A stretch of DNA of 64,000 nucleotides from Streptomyces actuosus (GTDB lineage Bacteria > Actinomycetota > Actinomycetes > Streptomycetales > Streptomycetaceae): the NCBI RefSeq assembly GCF_016921115.1, contig NZ_JAFFZS010000003.1:369399-433398 (forward strand), written 5' to 3'. The position numbers and the translations under genes are program-made. Positions 16,961 to 25,369 of this stretch are shown here, in pieces (position 1 is the stretch's first letter; every line of letters begins with the position of its first letter). Under the pieces are notes generated by a model. It worked only from the letters and a program-made list of their open reading frames with translations. It made no database searches and had not been told where the DNA came from.

Positions 16961-17785
16961 TCAGTCGGTGTCGAACGTGTAGTGCGGCGTGTGGTCCAGC
17001 AGGTCCGCGGGGCGCACGTCGTTCCACGGCTTCATCGTCTCGTACAGGTCGACGACGTCCCGCGTCCCCCCGTCCGGCACGTACCCCGACCCCGGGTGGC
17101 GTCGCTGCCACTGCGCCCACAGCTTGTCGACGAAGGCGTGGTGCAGCCAGAACACCGGATCGTTGGGGGAGGCCCCGGTCGCCATCTGCCCGCCGACCCA
17201 CACGTGGACCCGGTTGTGCAGGTTCACCCCGCGCCAGCCCTCCAGGTGGTTGCGGAAGCCGTCCGAGGCGCTGTTCCACGGGGCCATGTCGTACGTCCGG
17301 ATGCCCAGCACCGACTCCACCTCCGCCCGGGTCGGCAGCCCCCACCCGCCGGCTCCCAGGGACCGGCGCAGATAGGTGCGGCCGTCCACCCGCACGTTGA
17401 TCTGCCAGTTGCCGGCCGCGGCGGCGAACGGGCCGTCCGTCACCCGCCCGTCGCGGCTGCGTCCGTCACCGCCGAGGAAGTCCGGTGCCCACAGCGAGGA
17501 ACGCGCGGTGCGGTCCGCCGTCCAGTCCCAGTACGGCAGCGCGACCGAGGCGTCCACCGACTGCAGCGCCCGCTCGAACTCCAGCAGGAACCTGCGGTGC
17601 CAGGGCAGGAACGACGGCGAGCGGTGTCCGGTGCGCTCGCCGTAGTCGGTGTCGGACATGACGAAGTGGTTGTGCGTGGTGACGAAGGCGTCGTAACGCC
17701 CGCTGCGCTTCAGCTCCAGGACGGCGGCGACGAAGCGGCGCCTCTCGTCGGCGGTCAGGGTGGCCTGGTTCTTGCGGACGGTCAT
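16961..17785 (-). CDS. melC2: tyrosinase MelC2
   Basis: This 274-residue type 3 copper enzyme oxidises tyrosine to L-DOPA and dopaquinone, giving melanin. The copper A ligands are His38, His54 and His63; the copper B ligands are His190, His194 and His216. These are the same numbers as in structurally known Streptomyces tyrosinases. It has no signal peptide of its own and is exported as a complex with the MelC1 caddie protein. It starts 33 bases after melC1 in the same operon. Confidence 0.97.
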   Translation of the reverse strand: MTVRKNQATLTADERRRFVAAVLELKRSGRYDAFVTTHNHFVMSDTDYGERTGHRSPSFLPWHRRFLLEFERALQSVDASVALPYWDWTADRTARSSLWAPDFLGGDGRSRDGRVTDGPFAAAAGNWQINVRVDGRTYLRRSLGAGGWGLPTRAEVESVLGIRTYDMAPWNSASDGFRNHLEGWRGVNLHNRVHVWVGGQMATGASPNDPVFWLHHAFVDKLWAQWQRRHPGSGYVPDGGTRDVVDLYETMKPWNDVRPADLLDHTPHYTFDTD

Positions 17786-17818
17786 GGCTGGTCGGCTCCA
17801 GGGATGCGTGGGTGCTGG

Positions 17819-18190
17819 TCAGTTGACGGGAAGCGGCAGCAACTGCGCGCCCTGCAGCTCGTCGACCGCGGCGCGGGCGGCGGCGCGCGGGGTGGCCACC
17901 GGGTCGTAGTGGCTGACGACGCTGATCCAGCTGCCGTCGGCGTTGCGCATCACATGCAGCTCCACCTCGTCGACGAACACGGCGTAGCCGCCGCCGTGGT
18001 GGTGGCCGCCCCCGGCCACCGGCCGGCCCGCTATGCGGCGGCCCCGGTAGACCTCGTCGAAGGGGGCGGGGGAGTCGTGCGGGTGCTCGGTGGCGTGCGC
18101 GGGCGGCGCGGCGAGGGTCTGCGCACCCGCCGCCGTGGCGGCGAGGGCGGCTGCGGCGGTGAGCGCGCGGCGACGGCTGAGTTCCGGCAT
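17819..18190 (-). CDS. melC1: tyrosinase co-factor (caddie) MelC1
   Basis: This encodes 123 residues with a twin-arginine signal peptide ([15 protein letters not shown], then cleavage near AHA). A mature His-rich segment ([13 protein letters not shown]) follows. MelC1 delivers copper to apo-tyrosinase and carries it through the Tat pathway. The ATG at 18190 is preceded by GGAGGTCCCGT. The C-terminal [12 protein letters not shown] is typical of the family. It is the first gene of the melC operon. Confidence 0.95.
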   Translation of the reverse strand: MPELSRRRALTAAAALAATAAGAQTLAAPPAHATEHPHDSPAPFDEVYRGRRIAGRPVAGGGHHHGGGYAVFVDEVELHVMRNADGSWISVVSHYDPVATPRAAARAAVDELQGAQLLPLPVN

Positions 18191-18539
18191 ACGGGACCTC
18201 CGGGGGACGTGGTCGACAGGTGATGCCGCATGCCTATCGAGACCACCGGGACCGGGAGAAATCGCCCCCGTCCGGATCGCTGCGATCAGGACAATTGAGT
18301 ACATGTCATACAGAGTTGAACCAAGGTGATCTTGCTTCGGCCGTCGGTCCGAGGCTGCCGGAAGGGGCAATTCCTTCCCTGTACGGCGACGTTCGGGGTG
18401 GACCTTCGCCGCCGGGCCCCGCCCTCGTGACGCGGCTCACGCCGCGGAAATGACGCGAAACGGGAGGCGGATGCATCGGCCCCGCCGCTGATACCCTGCG
18501 TTTCCGTACGACCGCGTTCTGTGACCATTGGGGGTGTCT
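18191..18539. other. intergenic region between divergent melC1 and flavin monooxygenase
   Basis: These 349 bases must hold the promoters of both divergent genes. An A+T-richer stretch at about 18290-18335 is the most promoter-like part. I could not fit a convincing pair of -35/-10 boxes, and no gene or long repeat is visible. Confidence 0.5.
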
Positions 18540-19751
18540 GTGAAGGTCGCCTGCGTCGGAGGCGGACCCGCCGGCCTGTACCTGTCCATCCTGCTGAAGC
18601 GGCAGGATCCGTCCCGCGACATCACCGTCCACGAGCGCGGCCCCGAGGGGTCGACCTACGGATGGGGCGTCACCTACTGGCAGGGACTGCTCGACCGGCT
18701 CCGCGCCCACGACCCCGAGTCCGCCCGCGCGATCGCCGAGGCCTCCGTGTGCTGGAACGAGGGCGTCGCGCACGTCCGCGACCTGAGCACCCGGCACCAG
18801 GGCGACCAGGGTTTCGGCATCGGCCGCCACCGGCTCCTGCAGATCCTCGCCGAACGCGCCCGCTCGCTCGGCGTGCGGCTGGAGTTCGAGCACGAGATCA
18901 CCGAACGCAACGTCCCGGCCGCGGACCTCGTCGTCGCCGCCGACGGCGTCCGCAGCGCCCTGCGCACCCGGCACGCCGACCACTTCGGCACCGATGTGCG
19001 AGCCGGCCGCAACTCCTACATCTGGCTCGGCACCGGCAAGGTCTTCGACGCCTTCACGTTCGCCTTCGTCGAGACCGAGCACGGCTGGATCTGGTGCTAC
19101 GGCTACGGCTACGGCCCCGACCGCAGCACCTGCGTCGTCGAATGCGCCCCCGAGACCTTCACCGGCCTCGGCCTGGACCGGGCGAGCGAGGCCGACGCCC
19201 TGGCCCTGCTGGAGAAGCTGTTCGCCCACGTCCTGGACGGCCGTTCCCTCATCGGCCGCTCCCCGGCCGACGGCAGCGCCCCCTGGCTGACCTTCCGCAC
19301 CCTCACCAACCGCACCTGGCACCGCGGCAACCTCGTCCTGCTCGGTGACGCCGCCCACACCACCCACTACTCCATCGGCGCCGGGACCACCCTCGCCCTG
19401 GAGGACGCCATGGCCCTGGCCGGGGCGCTGCGCGAGCACGGCGACCTCTCCCGGGCGCTGCCCGCCTACGAGCAGGAGCGCAGGGCCGCACTGCTGCCGG
19501 TGCAGAGCGCCGCCCGCTACAGCGCCCAGTGGTACGAGAACCTGCCCCGCTACATCGAGCTCCCCCCGGAGCAGATGTTCGCCCTGCTCGGCCAGCGCCA
19601 CTCGCCCCTGCTGCCGTACGTGCCGCCCCAGCTGTACCACCGGCTCGACCGGGCGGCCGGGAGGCTGGAGGCACTGCGCCGGCTCAAGCGCTGGCTGGGC
19701 CCGAAGGTCGCCCGAACGGCCCACGCCCGCGCGCTCACTTCCCGCAGATGA
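18540..19751 (+). CDS. FAD-dependent monooxygenase
   Basis: This 403-residue group A flavoprotein has the dinucleotide-binding motif GGGPAGLY at the N-terminus, DLVVAADGVRS near residue 140 and GDAAHTTHYSIGAG near residue 270. It is closest in feel to the flavin half of salicyloyl-CoA or anthraniloyl-CoA hydroxylases, which hydroxylate aromatic CoA esters. Assignment beyond an aromatic hydroxylase is not safe. The GTG at 18540 is chosen because GGGGG lies five bases upstream; TTG at 18528 and GTG at 18534 are alternatives. It may simply neighbour the tyrosinase operon rather than act with it. Confidence 0.88.
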   Translation: MKVACVGGGPAGLYLSILLKRQDPSRDITVHERGPEGSTYGWGVTYWQGLLDRLRAHDPESARAIAEASVCWNEGVAHVRDLSTRHQGDQGFGIGRHRLLQILAERARSLGVRLEFEHEITERNVPAADLVVAADGVRSALRTRHADHFGTDVRAGRNSYIWLGTGKVFDAFTFAFVETEHGWIWCYGYGYGPDRSTCVVECAPETFTGLGLDRASEADALALLEKLFAHVLDGRSLIGRSPADGSAPWLTFRTLTNRTWHRGNLVLLGDAAHTTHYSIGAGTTLALEDAMALAGALREHGDLSRALPAYEQERRAALLPVQSAARYSAQWYENLPRYIELPPEQMFALLGQRHSPLLPYVPPQLYHRLDRAAGRLEALRRLKRWLGPKVARTAHARALTSRR

Positions 19752-19824
19752 ATCCGGCCGTCCCGGCGAACGCGCGGAACGGCCCCTTCCGCTGCGCGGC
19801 CGGGCCGGGTGTCAGACTGGGCGC

Positions 19825-20808
19825 ATGGAAGAGCGCGCATTCGACAGGTGGGGTCAGCACGCCTCCGTCGTCGGTCTCGGCACGTGGCAGCTGGGAGCCG
19901 ACTGGGGAGACGTCGACGACAAGGCGGCCCTCTCGGTGCTGGAGGCGGCGGCCGAGTCGGGGGTGACCTTCTTCGACACCGCCGACGTGTACGGCGACGG
20001 CCGCAGCGAGCAGGCCATCGCCACCTTCCAGAGCAGCAGGCCCGACCTGCACGTCCTGGTCGCGACCAAGATGGGCCGCCGCGTCGACCAGATCCCGCAG
20101 AACTACGTCCTGGACAACTTCCGCGCCTGGAACGACCGCTCCCGCCGCAACCTGGGCGTCGACCGCGTCGACCTGGTCCAGCTGCACTGCCCGCCCACCC
20201 CCGTCTACTCCTCGGACGAGGTGTACGACGCCCTCGACACCCTGGTGGCCGAGGAGCGTGTCGCGGCCTACGGAGTCAGCGTCGAGACCTGCGCGGAGGC
20301 GCTCACGGCGATCGCCCGGCCGAACGTGGCGAGCGTGCAGATCATCCTCAACCCCTTCCGCATGAAGCCGCTGCGGGAGGTGCTTCCGGCAGCCCGCGCG
20401 GCGGGGGTCGGCGTCATCGCCCGCGTCCCCCTCGCCTCCGGCCTGCTGTCCGGCAAGTACACCAAGGACACCGTCTTCGCCGCCGACGACCACCGCACCT
20501 ACAACCGGCACGGCGAGGCCTTCGACGTCGGCGAGACCTTCTCCGGCGTCGACTACACCACCGGCGTCGACGCGGCGGCCGAGTTCTCCGCCCTCGCCCC
20601 CCGCGGATACGCCCCCGCCCAGCTCGCCCTGCGGTGGATCATCCAGCAGCCCGGTGTCACCACCGTCATCCCCGGTGCCCGCACCCCCGGGCAGGCCCGA
20701 GCCAATGCCGCCGCCGCCCGGCTGCCGGAACTGGACGAGGCCACGCTGGCCGCCGTCCGGAACCTCTACGAGCGGCGGATCAAGGACCAGGTCGAGAGCC
20801 GCTGGTAG
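19825..20808 (+). CDS. aldo/keto reductase
   Basis: This 327-residue (alpha/beta)8-barrel NADPH-dependent oxidoreductase carries the tetrad segments FFDTADVYGDGRSE (Asp and Tyr), the Lys in VATKMG and the His in LVQLHCPP. The C-terminal cofactor site is VIPGARTPGQARAN. It belongs to the YajO/general stress protein 69 group. The DUF6328-like membrane gene follows after 15 bases and is probably co-transcribed. Confidence 0.93.
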   Translation: MEERAFDRWGQHASVVGLGTWQLGADWGDVDDKAALSVLEAAAESGVTFFDTADVYGDGRSEQAIATFQSSRPDLHVLVATKMGRRVDQIPQNYVLDNFRAWNDRSRRNLGVDRVDLVQLHCPPTPVYSSDEVYDALDTLVAEERVAAYGVSVETCAEALTAIARPNVASVQIILNPFRMKPLREVLPAARAAGVGVIARVPLASGLLSGKYTKDTVFAADDHRTYNRHGEAFDVGETFSGVDYTTGVDAAAEFSALAPRGYAPAQLALRWIIQQPGVTTVIPGARTPGQARANAAAARLPELDEATLAAVRNLYERRIKDQVESRW

Positions 20809-20823
20809 AACGGAGGAACTCCG

Positions 20824-21402
20824 ATGCCCGGCGACGATCGGAACCCGCCCGGACGGGGAACCCGTCCGGGGGAGGAGACGTCGCCGGCGCCATCAGGAGG
20901 AGACGTGTCGGCCACCGGAGCACGGCCGGGCAGGCGCACCGGACGCGACGAGACCGAAGAGGAACGCGCGGACCGGATGTGGGTCGAGCTGATCCAGGAG
21001 GTCCGGGTCGCCCAGACCGGCGTGCAGATCCTCTTCGGCTTCCTGCTCACCGTGGTCTTCACGCCGCGCTTCCTCCAGCTGGAGGACGCCGAACGGTCGA
21101 TCTACATCGTCACCGTGGTCCTCGGCGCCTGCGCGACCGGGGCCCTGATCGGCCCCGTCTCCCTGCACCGGCTGGTCGCCGGGCGCCGCGTCAAACCGCA
21201 GGCCGTGCGCTGGGCCGCCAAGCTGACCGTGGTCGGCCTGGTGCTGCTGCTGGCCACCATGGCGTCCTCGCTGCTGCTCATCCTGCGGGTGGCCACGCAC
21301 GGCGCCTTCGTGCCGTGGCTGGTGTCCGCAGTCGTCGCCTGGTACCTGCTGTGCTGGTTCGCTCTGCCCCTGTGGGCGCGGCGCCGCCACACCACCCGGT
21401 GA
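20824..21402 (+). CDS. DUF6328-type membrane protein
   Basis: This encodes 192 residues. A disordered Gly/Pro/Arg-rich N-terminus of about 45 residues precedes the conserved segment RMWVELIQEVRVAQTGVQIL. Four hydrophobic helices follow (FGFLLTVVF, VTVVLGACATGALIG, LTVVGLVLLLATMASSLLLI, WLVSAVVAWYLLCWF). The family is common in actinomycetes and its function is unknown. GGAGG is present nine bases before the ATG. Confidence 0.85.
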   Translation: MPGDDRNPPGRGTRPGEETSPAPSGGDVSATGARPGRRTGRDETEEERADRMWVELIQEVRVAQTGVQILFGFLLTVVFTPRFLQLEDAERSIYIVTVVLGACATGALIGPVSLHRLVAGRRVKPQAVRWAAKLTVVGLVLLLATMASSLLLILRVATHGAFVPWLVSAVVAWYLLCWFALPLWARRRHTTR

Positions 21403-21653
21403 CGCGGCGCGCGCCCCTCGCACGTGGTAGCCGGCCACACGTCCGCGTCCGGCAGTTCGACCTCCTGACCGGGGGCGAGTTCCTCGAACTGCGGGACGAG
21501 ACCGTCGTCCGCGGCCCGGTCCCACGCCCGGTGGTGGCGCACGACCCGCTCGGCCGAGCACCCGTCCGGCTCCGCGCACTCCTTCGCCGAGACCTTCGCC
21601 GTCTCCTGCGCACCCGGCCCGCCCGGGCGCACGCTGCGCGCCACCCTCAGCAC
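21403..21653 (-). pseudogene. coding-like minus-strand fragment without a stop
   Basis: A minus-strand frame read from about 21653 has strong coding character: high G or C at third positions, G-rich first positions and many Glu/Asp/Val residues. Segments include AQETAKVSAKECAEPDG, VRHHRAWDRAADDGL and FEELAPGQEVELPDADVWPA. No stop occurs before it runs into the antisense of the DUF6328 gene, and its upstream part loses coding character. I do not recognise the family. It looks like the middle or end of a small gene that lost its boundaries. Confidence 0.35.
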
Positions 21654-22247
21654 GAAGACGCAGCCGCCGGTGCGCGCCTGGGCCCCGAACGCGCGCGTCC
21701 GGCGCGACGCTCGGGACTCGGGGCGCGGGGACGGGAGACGTCTCGGACGGGACGGTCGCCAGGGTCGCGGCGGACTCTCCCCGGAACTGGTCGGGATGCC
21801 GGGGCGCACGCGCGCAGCGGTGCGTACGGCAGCGGGTACGGCGGTGCGGTGCAGAAGCCCATATCGGCACAACCGGGACAACCCGCGTTCCGGCGGCGAC
21901 GCCGTCGGCCCGGTCCCCGAACGCCGCACCCGCACAGGACGCCCGGCCTCGGGCGCACTCGGCGGTCCGGTCCTGGAACGCGGGCGCGAACTGCTCGACG
22001 GACGGCGGTGGACGACCGCCTCCCCTTCGCGGATCTCCGCCCACCCCAGGCCGGAACTGCTCGCGGTCCTGACGGGCATGGACATCGCGTCAGCCCTGCG
22101 TGCGCGACAGGCGAGCAGGCGACCTCACCTGCCGCGGACCCCGAGTCCACCGAGCCCGGCGGGCCGCACACCCACGGCCGGACGACCGCGGTGCCCCGGG
22201 CCGGAATCCGATCGCTCTCCCGCGGTGCCGCAGGGGAGGGTGGACGC
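21654..22247. other. region without an intact gene
   Basis: These 594 bases contain only short coding-like pieces in different frames. Examples are a plus-frame stretch ending in PRPELLAVLTGMDIASALR near 22045-22100 and a minus-frame stretch with SVEQFAPAFQDRTAECA near 21960-22010. No frame stays convincing over its whole length. The region probably holds remains of a decayed gene plus the promoter of the serine hydrolase. Confidence 0.4.
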
Positions 22248-23696
22248 ATGACCGCGCGCCCGCTGCCCGAGAGCACGCCCGCCGCCGAGGGAGTGGACGC
22301 CCTCGGTGTGCACGCCTTCCTCGACGCCCTCGAAGCCGACCCGCAGATCGCGCCGCACGGCCTCCTCGTCCTCCGCCACGACCGGGTCGTGGCCGCCGGC
22401 TGGTGGGCGCCGTACACCCCCGGCCGTGTCCAGCTGCTGTACTCCCTCAGCAAGAGTTTCACCGGCTCGGCCGCCGGCCTGGCTCAGGCCGAGGGGCTGA
22501 TCGACCTCGACGCTCCGGTGGTCTCGTACTTCCCGGAGTTCGCGGCGGACATCACCGACCTGCGCAGCCGCGCCGTGCGCGTCCGGCACGTCGCGTCGAT
22601 GGCCGCCGGGCACACCTCCGAGACCCTCCAGCGGGCGCTGGCGCTCGATCCGCGGGACCTCGTCCGGGGTTTCCTGCTGCTGCCGCCGGACCGCGACCCG
22701 GGCGCCGTCTTCGCCTACAGCCAGCCCGCCACCTACGCCCTCGCCGCGATCGTGCAGCGCGTCACGGGACAGTCCCTGACCGAGTACCTGCGGCCCCGGC
22801 TGCTGGAACCGCTCGGCATCGCCCAGGCGTTCTGGCAGCGCGACCGGGCCGGGCGCGAACAGGGCTTCAGCGGACTGCACGCCACCACCGACGCCGTGGC
22901 CCGGCTGGGCCAGCTGTACCTCAGGGGCGGCCGGTGGCAGGGACGGCAGCTGCTGCCGCGGGAGTGGGTGTCCGAGGCGACCCGCGAGCAGATCCCCACC
23001 GCACCCCACCTCGCCGAGCAGGAACGCCGGGACTGGGACCGCGGCTACGGCTTCCAGTTCTGGATGTCCCGTCACGGCTGGCGCGGCGACGGCGCGTTCG
23101 GCCAGTTCTGCCTGGTCCTGCCCGAGCACGACGCGGTCGTCGCACTCACCTCCGAGACCGTCGGCATGCAGGCGGTGCTCGACCTCGTCTGGGAGCATCT
23201 CCTGCCCGCGTTCGGCCCCGCTCCCCTGACGGGCCGCGCGAAGGCGGACACCGCACTGCGGGAACGGCTCGCCGCTCTCGCCCTGTCCGCGGCGCCCGGC
23301 AGGCACGCCCCGCCCGGGCGCGGGGACGACTGGTCCGGCACCCCCTTCACGCCGCGCGGCGGCACCTGCCCGGACCTGCCCGGCCTCACCGGTGCCGCAC
23401 TCACCGGGGACGGGCGGGGCTGGACACTCACCCTCACCGAGGACGGTCACCGGCTGCCGTTGCGGATCGGGCCGGACGACTGGACCGTCACCGAGGACCC
23501 CCTGCCGGTCGCGGTGAGCGGCGGGTGGACCGACGCCGGCACCCTCACCCTGGACGTCGCCGTCCTGGAGACCCCGCACCGTCTGGAGGTCACCTGCTCC
23601 CTGCCGGAGCGCACCTTCACGGCGCGCTGGCGAACGGCCCCGCTCGGCCCCGGCCCGCTCCGCTCCCGGCGCGCACCCCGGGCAGCCTCAGCCTGA
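22248..23696 (+). CDS. serine hydrolase, class C beta-lactamase fold
   Basis: This 482-residue protein has the SxxK nucleophile motif SLSK (Ser66, Lys69) and the second-site tyrosine in AYSQPATYAL, where the usual YxN is YSQ. The whole PF00144 core spans residues 15-330. There is no signal peptide, so it appears cytoplasmic, as for esterase or D-aminopeptidase-like members rather than a true beta-lactamase. About 150 extra C-terminal residues (beta-rich, DUF-like) follow the core. GGGGAGGG precedes the ATG. The 3' end overlaps the convergent pseudokinase gene by 9 bases. Confidence 0.9.
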   Translation: MTARPLPESTPAAEGVDALGVHAFLDALEADPQIAPHGLLVLRHDRVVAAGWWAPYTPGRVQLLYSLSKSFTGSAAGLAQAEGLIDLDAPVVSYFPEFAADITDLRSRAVRVRHVASMAAGHTSETLQRALALDPRDLVRGFLLLPPDRDPGAVFAYSQPATYALAAIVQRVTGQSLTEYLRPRLLEPLGIAQAFWQRDRAGREQGFSGLHATTDAVARLGQLYLRGGRWQGRQLLPREWVSEATREQIPTAPHLAEQERRDWDRGYGFQFWMSRHGWRGDGAFGQFCLVLPEHDAVVALTSETVGMQAVLDLVWEHLLPAFGPAPLTGRAKADTALRERLAALALSAAPGRHAPPGRGDDWSGTPFTPRGGTCPDLPGLTGAALTGDGRGWTLTLTEDGHRLPLRIGPDDWTVTEDPLPVAVSGGWTDAGTLTLDVAVLETPHRLEVTCSLPERTFTARWRTAPLGPGPLRSRRAPRAASA

Positions 23697-25229
23697 CGGC
23701 GGGCGGAAGGTCCGCAGAGCCGTGTCCAGGGCCTGCCGTTCGGCGGCCCCGGTCCACTCGGCGGCCGGGGCGGTGAAGCGCAGCGAGTAGCCGCGTCCAC
23801 CGCCGACCAGGAAGCCCCTCCCGAAGGTCCGCACCTGCTCGCCGTCGACGGAGGCGATCCACTGCATGTCGGCGGCAGCATGGTCCTGGTACGTCGTGGC
23901 GCGGATCTCGCCGATCCGCCGGTAGCCGCCCGCCTTCTTCAGCCCCGGCTCGACGTCCTCCCGCCATACGGCGACCGGGTCGGGGCCGACCCGTTCGCTG
24001 TAGGTCACGGCGAGGGTGCGGGGGTCGTCGTCGGCACCGAACACCACCCGGTAGGCGAGATCGGACACGCGCGTGGTGCGCAGCCGCCGCCATGTGTCGG
24101 GCAGCGCCACCGAGAAGCCCTCCGGCGCGGCGTAGGTGCGGAACCCGGCCGGAGGCGTGGTGGGCGAGGCCGGGGACTTCGTGCTCGGCCGGACCGGGGC
24201 CGACGGCGCTGCGGGCCGGCGGGGCGGCGGTTCGGCCACCGTGCCGCCGGGTGTGTGGACGGTGGCGGCCAGGACGGCGGCGGCGACGGTCACGACGGCC
24301 AGTGCCGTCCCGAACGCCATGGCCCGCCCGCGCCCCGTGCGTCCCGGCCGGGTCACGGCGCGGTAGGCGCGACGCAGCCGGGGCACGGGTGCCTCGGGCG
24401 GGGCCTCGTCCTCGTTCAGCACCCGGGTGAGGGCCTCGCGCACCGCCGTACGGGTCAGCCGCTCCCGCGAGTTCTTGCGCAGCAGCCCCCGCACGGTCTG
24501 CGTGAGCGGCCCGGCCCGCACCGGAGCGCGCAGCGGCAGCCGGTCCACGCCCCTCAGAGTGGTCTCCGGCCGGTCCCGGTCGCGGAACGGCGGTCGGCCC
24601 TCGACCATCGTGTACAGGATCGCGCCCAGCGCCCACAGATCGGCGGCGGGACCGATCCGCTCGTCCCGCGCCTGCTCCGGAGAGGCGTACGAGGGCGCCG
24701 CCATGCGCGGTGCCAGCGTGGCGCCCGCCAGTCCGAAGCCCGCCACGAGCACCGGGCCGTGTTCCCGCACGAACACCTGGCCGGGGCTGAGCTCGCCGTG
24801 CGTGATGCCCTCGTCGTGCGCGGCCTGCAGCACGTCGAGGATCTCCAGACCGATGCGGGCGGCCCGCACGGGGTGGAACCCGACCCGCTCGCCGAGGATC
24901 TCCCCCAGTGCGGGCCCGTCGACGGCCTCCGTGACGGTCCACAGGCCTCCCTCCGCCACGATCGCGTCGACGACCACGGGGATCCGGCCCGGGCACAGGC
25001 GCACCATCGTCTCCGCCATGCGGAGCACCCGGCCGGTGATGCGGCGCGCCCCCTCCTCGTGGGGTGTGTCGGGCCCCGTCGGCAGGCCTGTCCGCGTCAC
25101 CAGGCAGGGCCGCCCGGCCTCGACGTCCTCGCCGGACCAGCAGACGCGGTTGGTCTCCCGGTGCACGACGCGCAGCAGCCGGTATCTGCCCGCGATCAAC
25201 TCGTCTGCGGGAACGGGCACGTCGGCCAT
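23688..25229 (-). CDS. membrane-anchored serine/threonine pseudokinase
   Basis: This encodes 513 residues. Residues 10-285 follow the Ser/Thr kinase fold, with later landmarks such as SYASPEQARDERIG, ADLWALGAILYTMVEGRPPF and KNSRERLT intact. The catalytic positions are lost: there is no glycine-rich loop, the HRD motif reads HGELSPGQ, and DFG reads GFG. A transmembrane helix (FGTALAVVTVAAAVLAATV, near residue 330), a Pro-rich linker and an external domain of about 150 residues follow. It probably binds rather than phosphorylates, acting as a sensor or scaffold. The ATG at 25229 is used because the upstream frame has no kinase sequence. Confidence 0.88.
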   Translation of the reverse strand: MADVPVPADELIAGRYRLLRVVHRETNRVCWSGEDVEAGRPCLVTRTGLPTGPDTPHEEGARRITGRVLRMAETMVRLCPGRIPVVVDAIVAEGGLWTVTEAVDGPALGEILGERVGFHPVRAARIGLEILDVLQAAHDEGITHGELSPGQVFVREHGPVLVAGFGLAGATLAPRMAAPSYASPEQARDERIGPAADLWALGAILYTMVEGRPPFRDRDRPETTLRGVDRLPLRAPVRAGPLTQTVRGLLRKNSRERLTRTAVREALTRVLNEDEAPPEAPVPRLRRAYRAVTRPGRTGRGRAMAFGTALAVVTVAAAVLAATVHTPGGTVAEPPPRRPAAPSAPVRPSTKSPASPTTPPAGFRTYAAPEGFSVALPDTWRRLRTTRVSDLAYRVVFGADDDPRTLAVTYSERVGPDPVAVWREDVEPGLKKAGGYRRIGEIRATTYQDHAAADMQWIASVDGEQVRTFGRGFLVGGGRGYSLRFTAPAAEWTGAAERQALDTALRTFRPPSG

Positions 25230-25369
25230 GGCCACCTCTCGCTGAACCCCCGGCTCTTTGCCATGGGTACGGGGAGCGCGGCGGCCGGTGTTCAACGAGC
25301 GATACGTAACCGTGGGTAAGCTCCTGGCCGGTCGGCGGGTTTCCGCCACCACGGAGCACCGCCGCGGCG

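Noticed and set aside
16961..19751. A biosynthetic cluster made of melC1/melC2 plus the flavin monooxygenase
   Set aside because: The genes are divergent with a long gap and no carrier, synthase or transporter is present; co-location alone is weak.
19809..23696. A single 1,295-codon frame apparently joining the aldo/keto reductase region to the serine hydrolase
   Set aside because: Only the last 482 codons match a protein family and have a ribosome-binding site at 22248; the earlier part is out of frame with the real genes.
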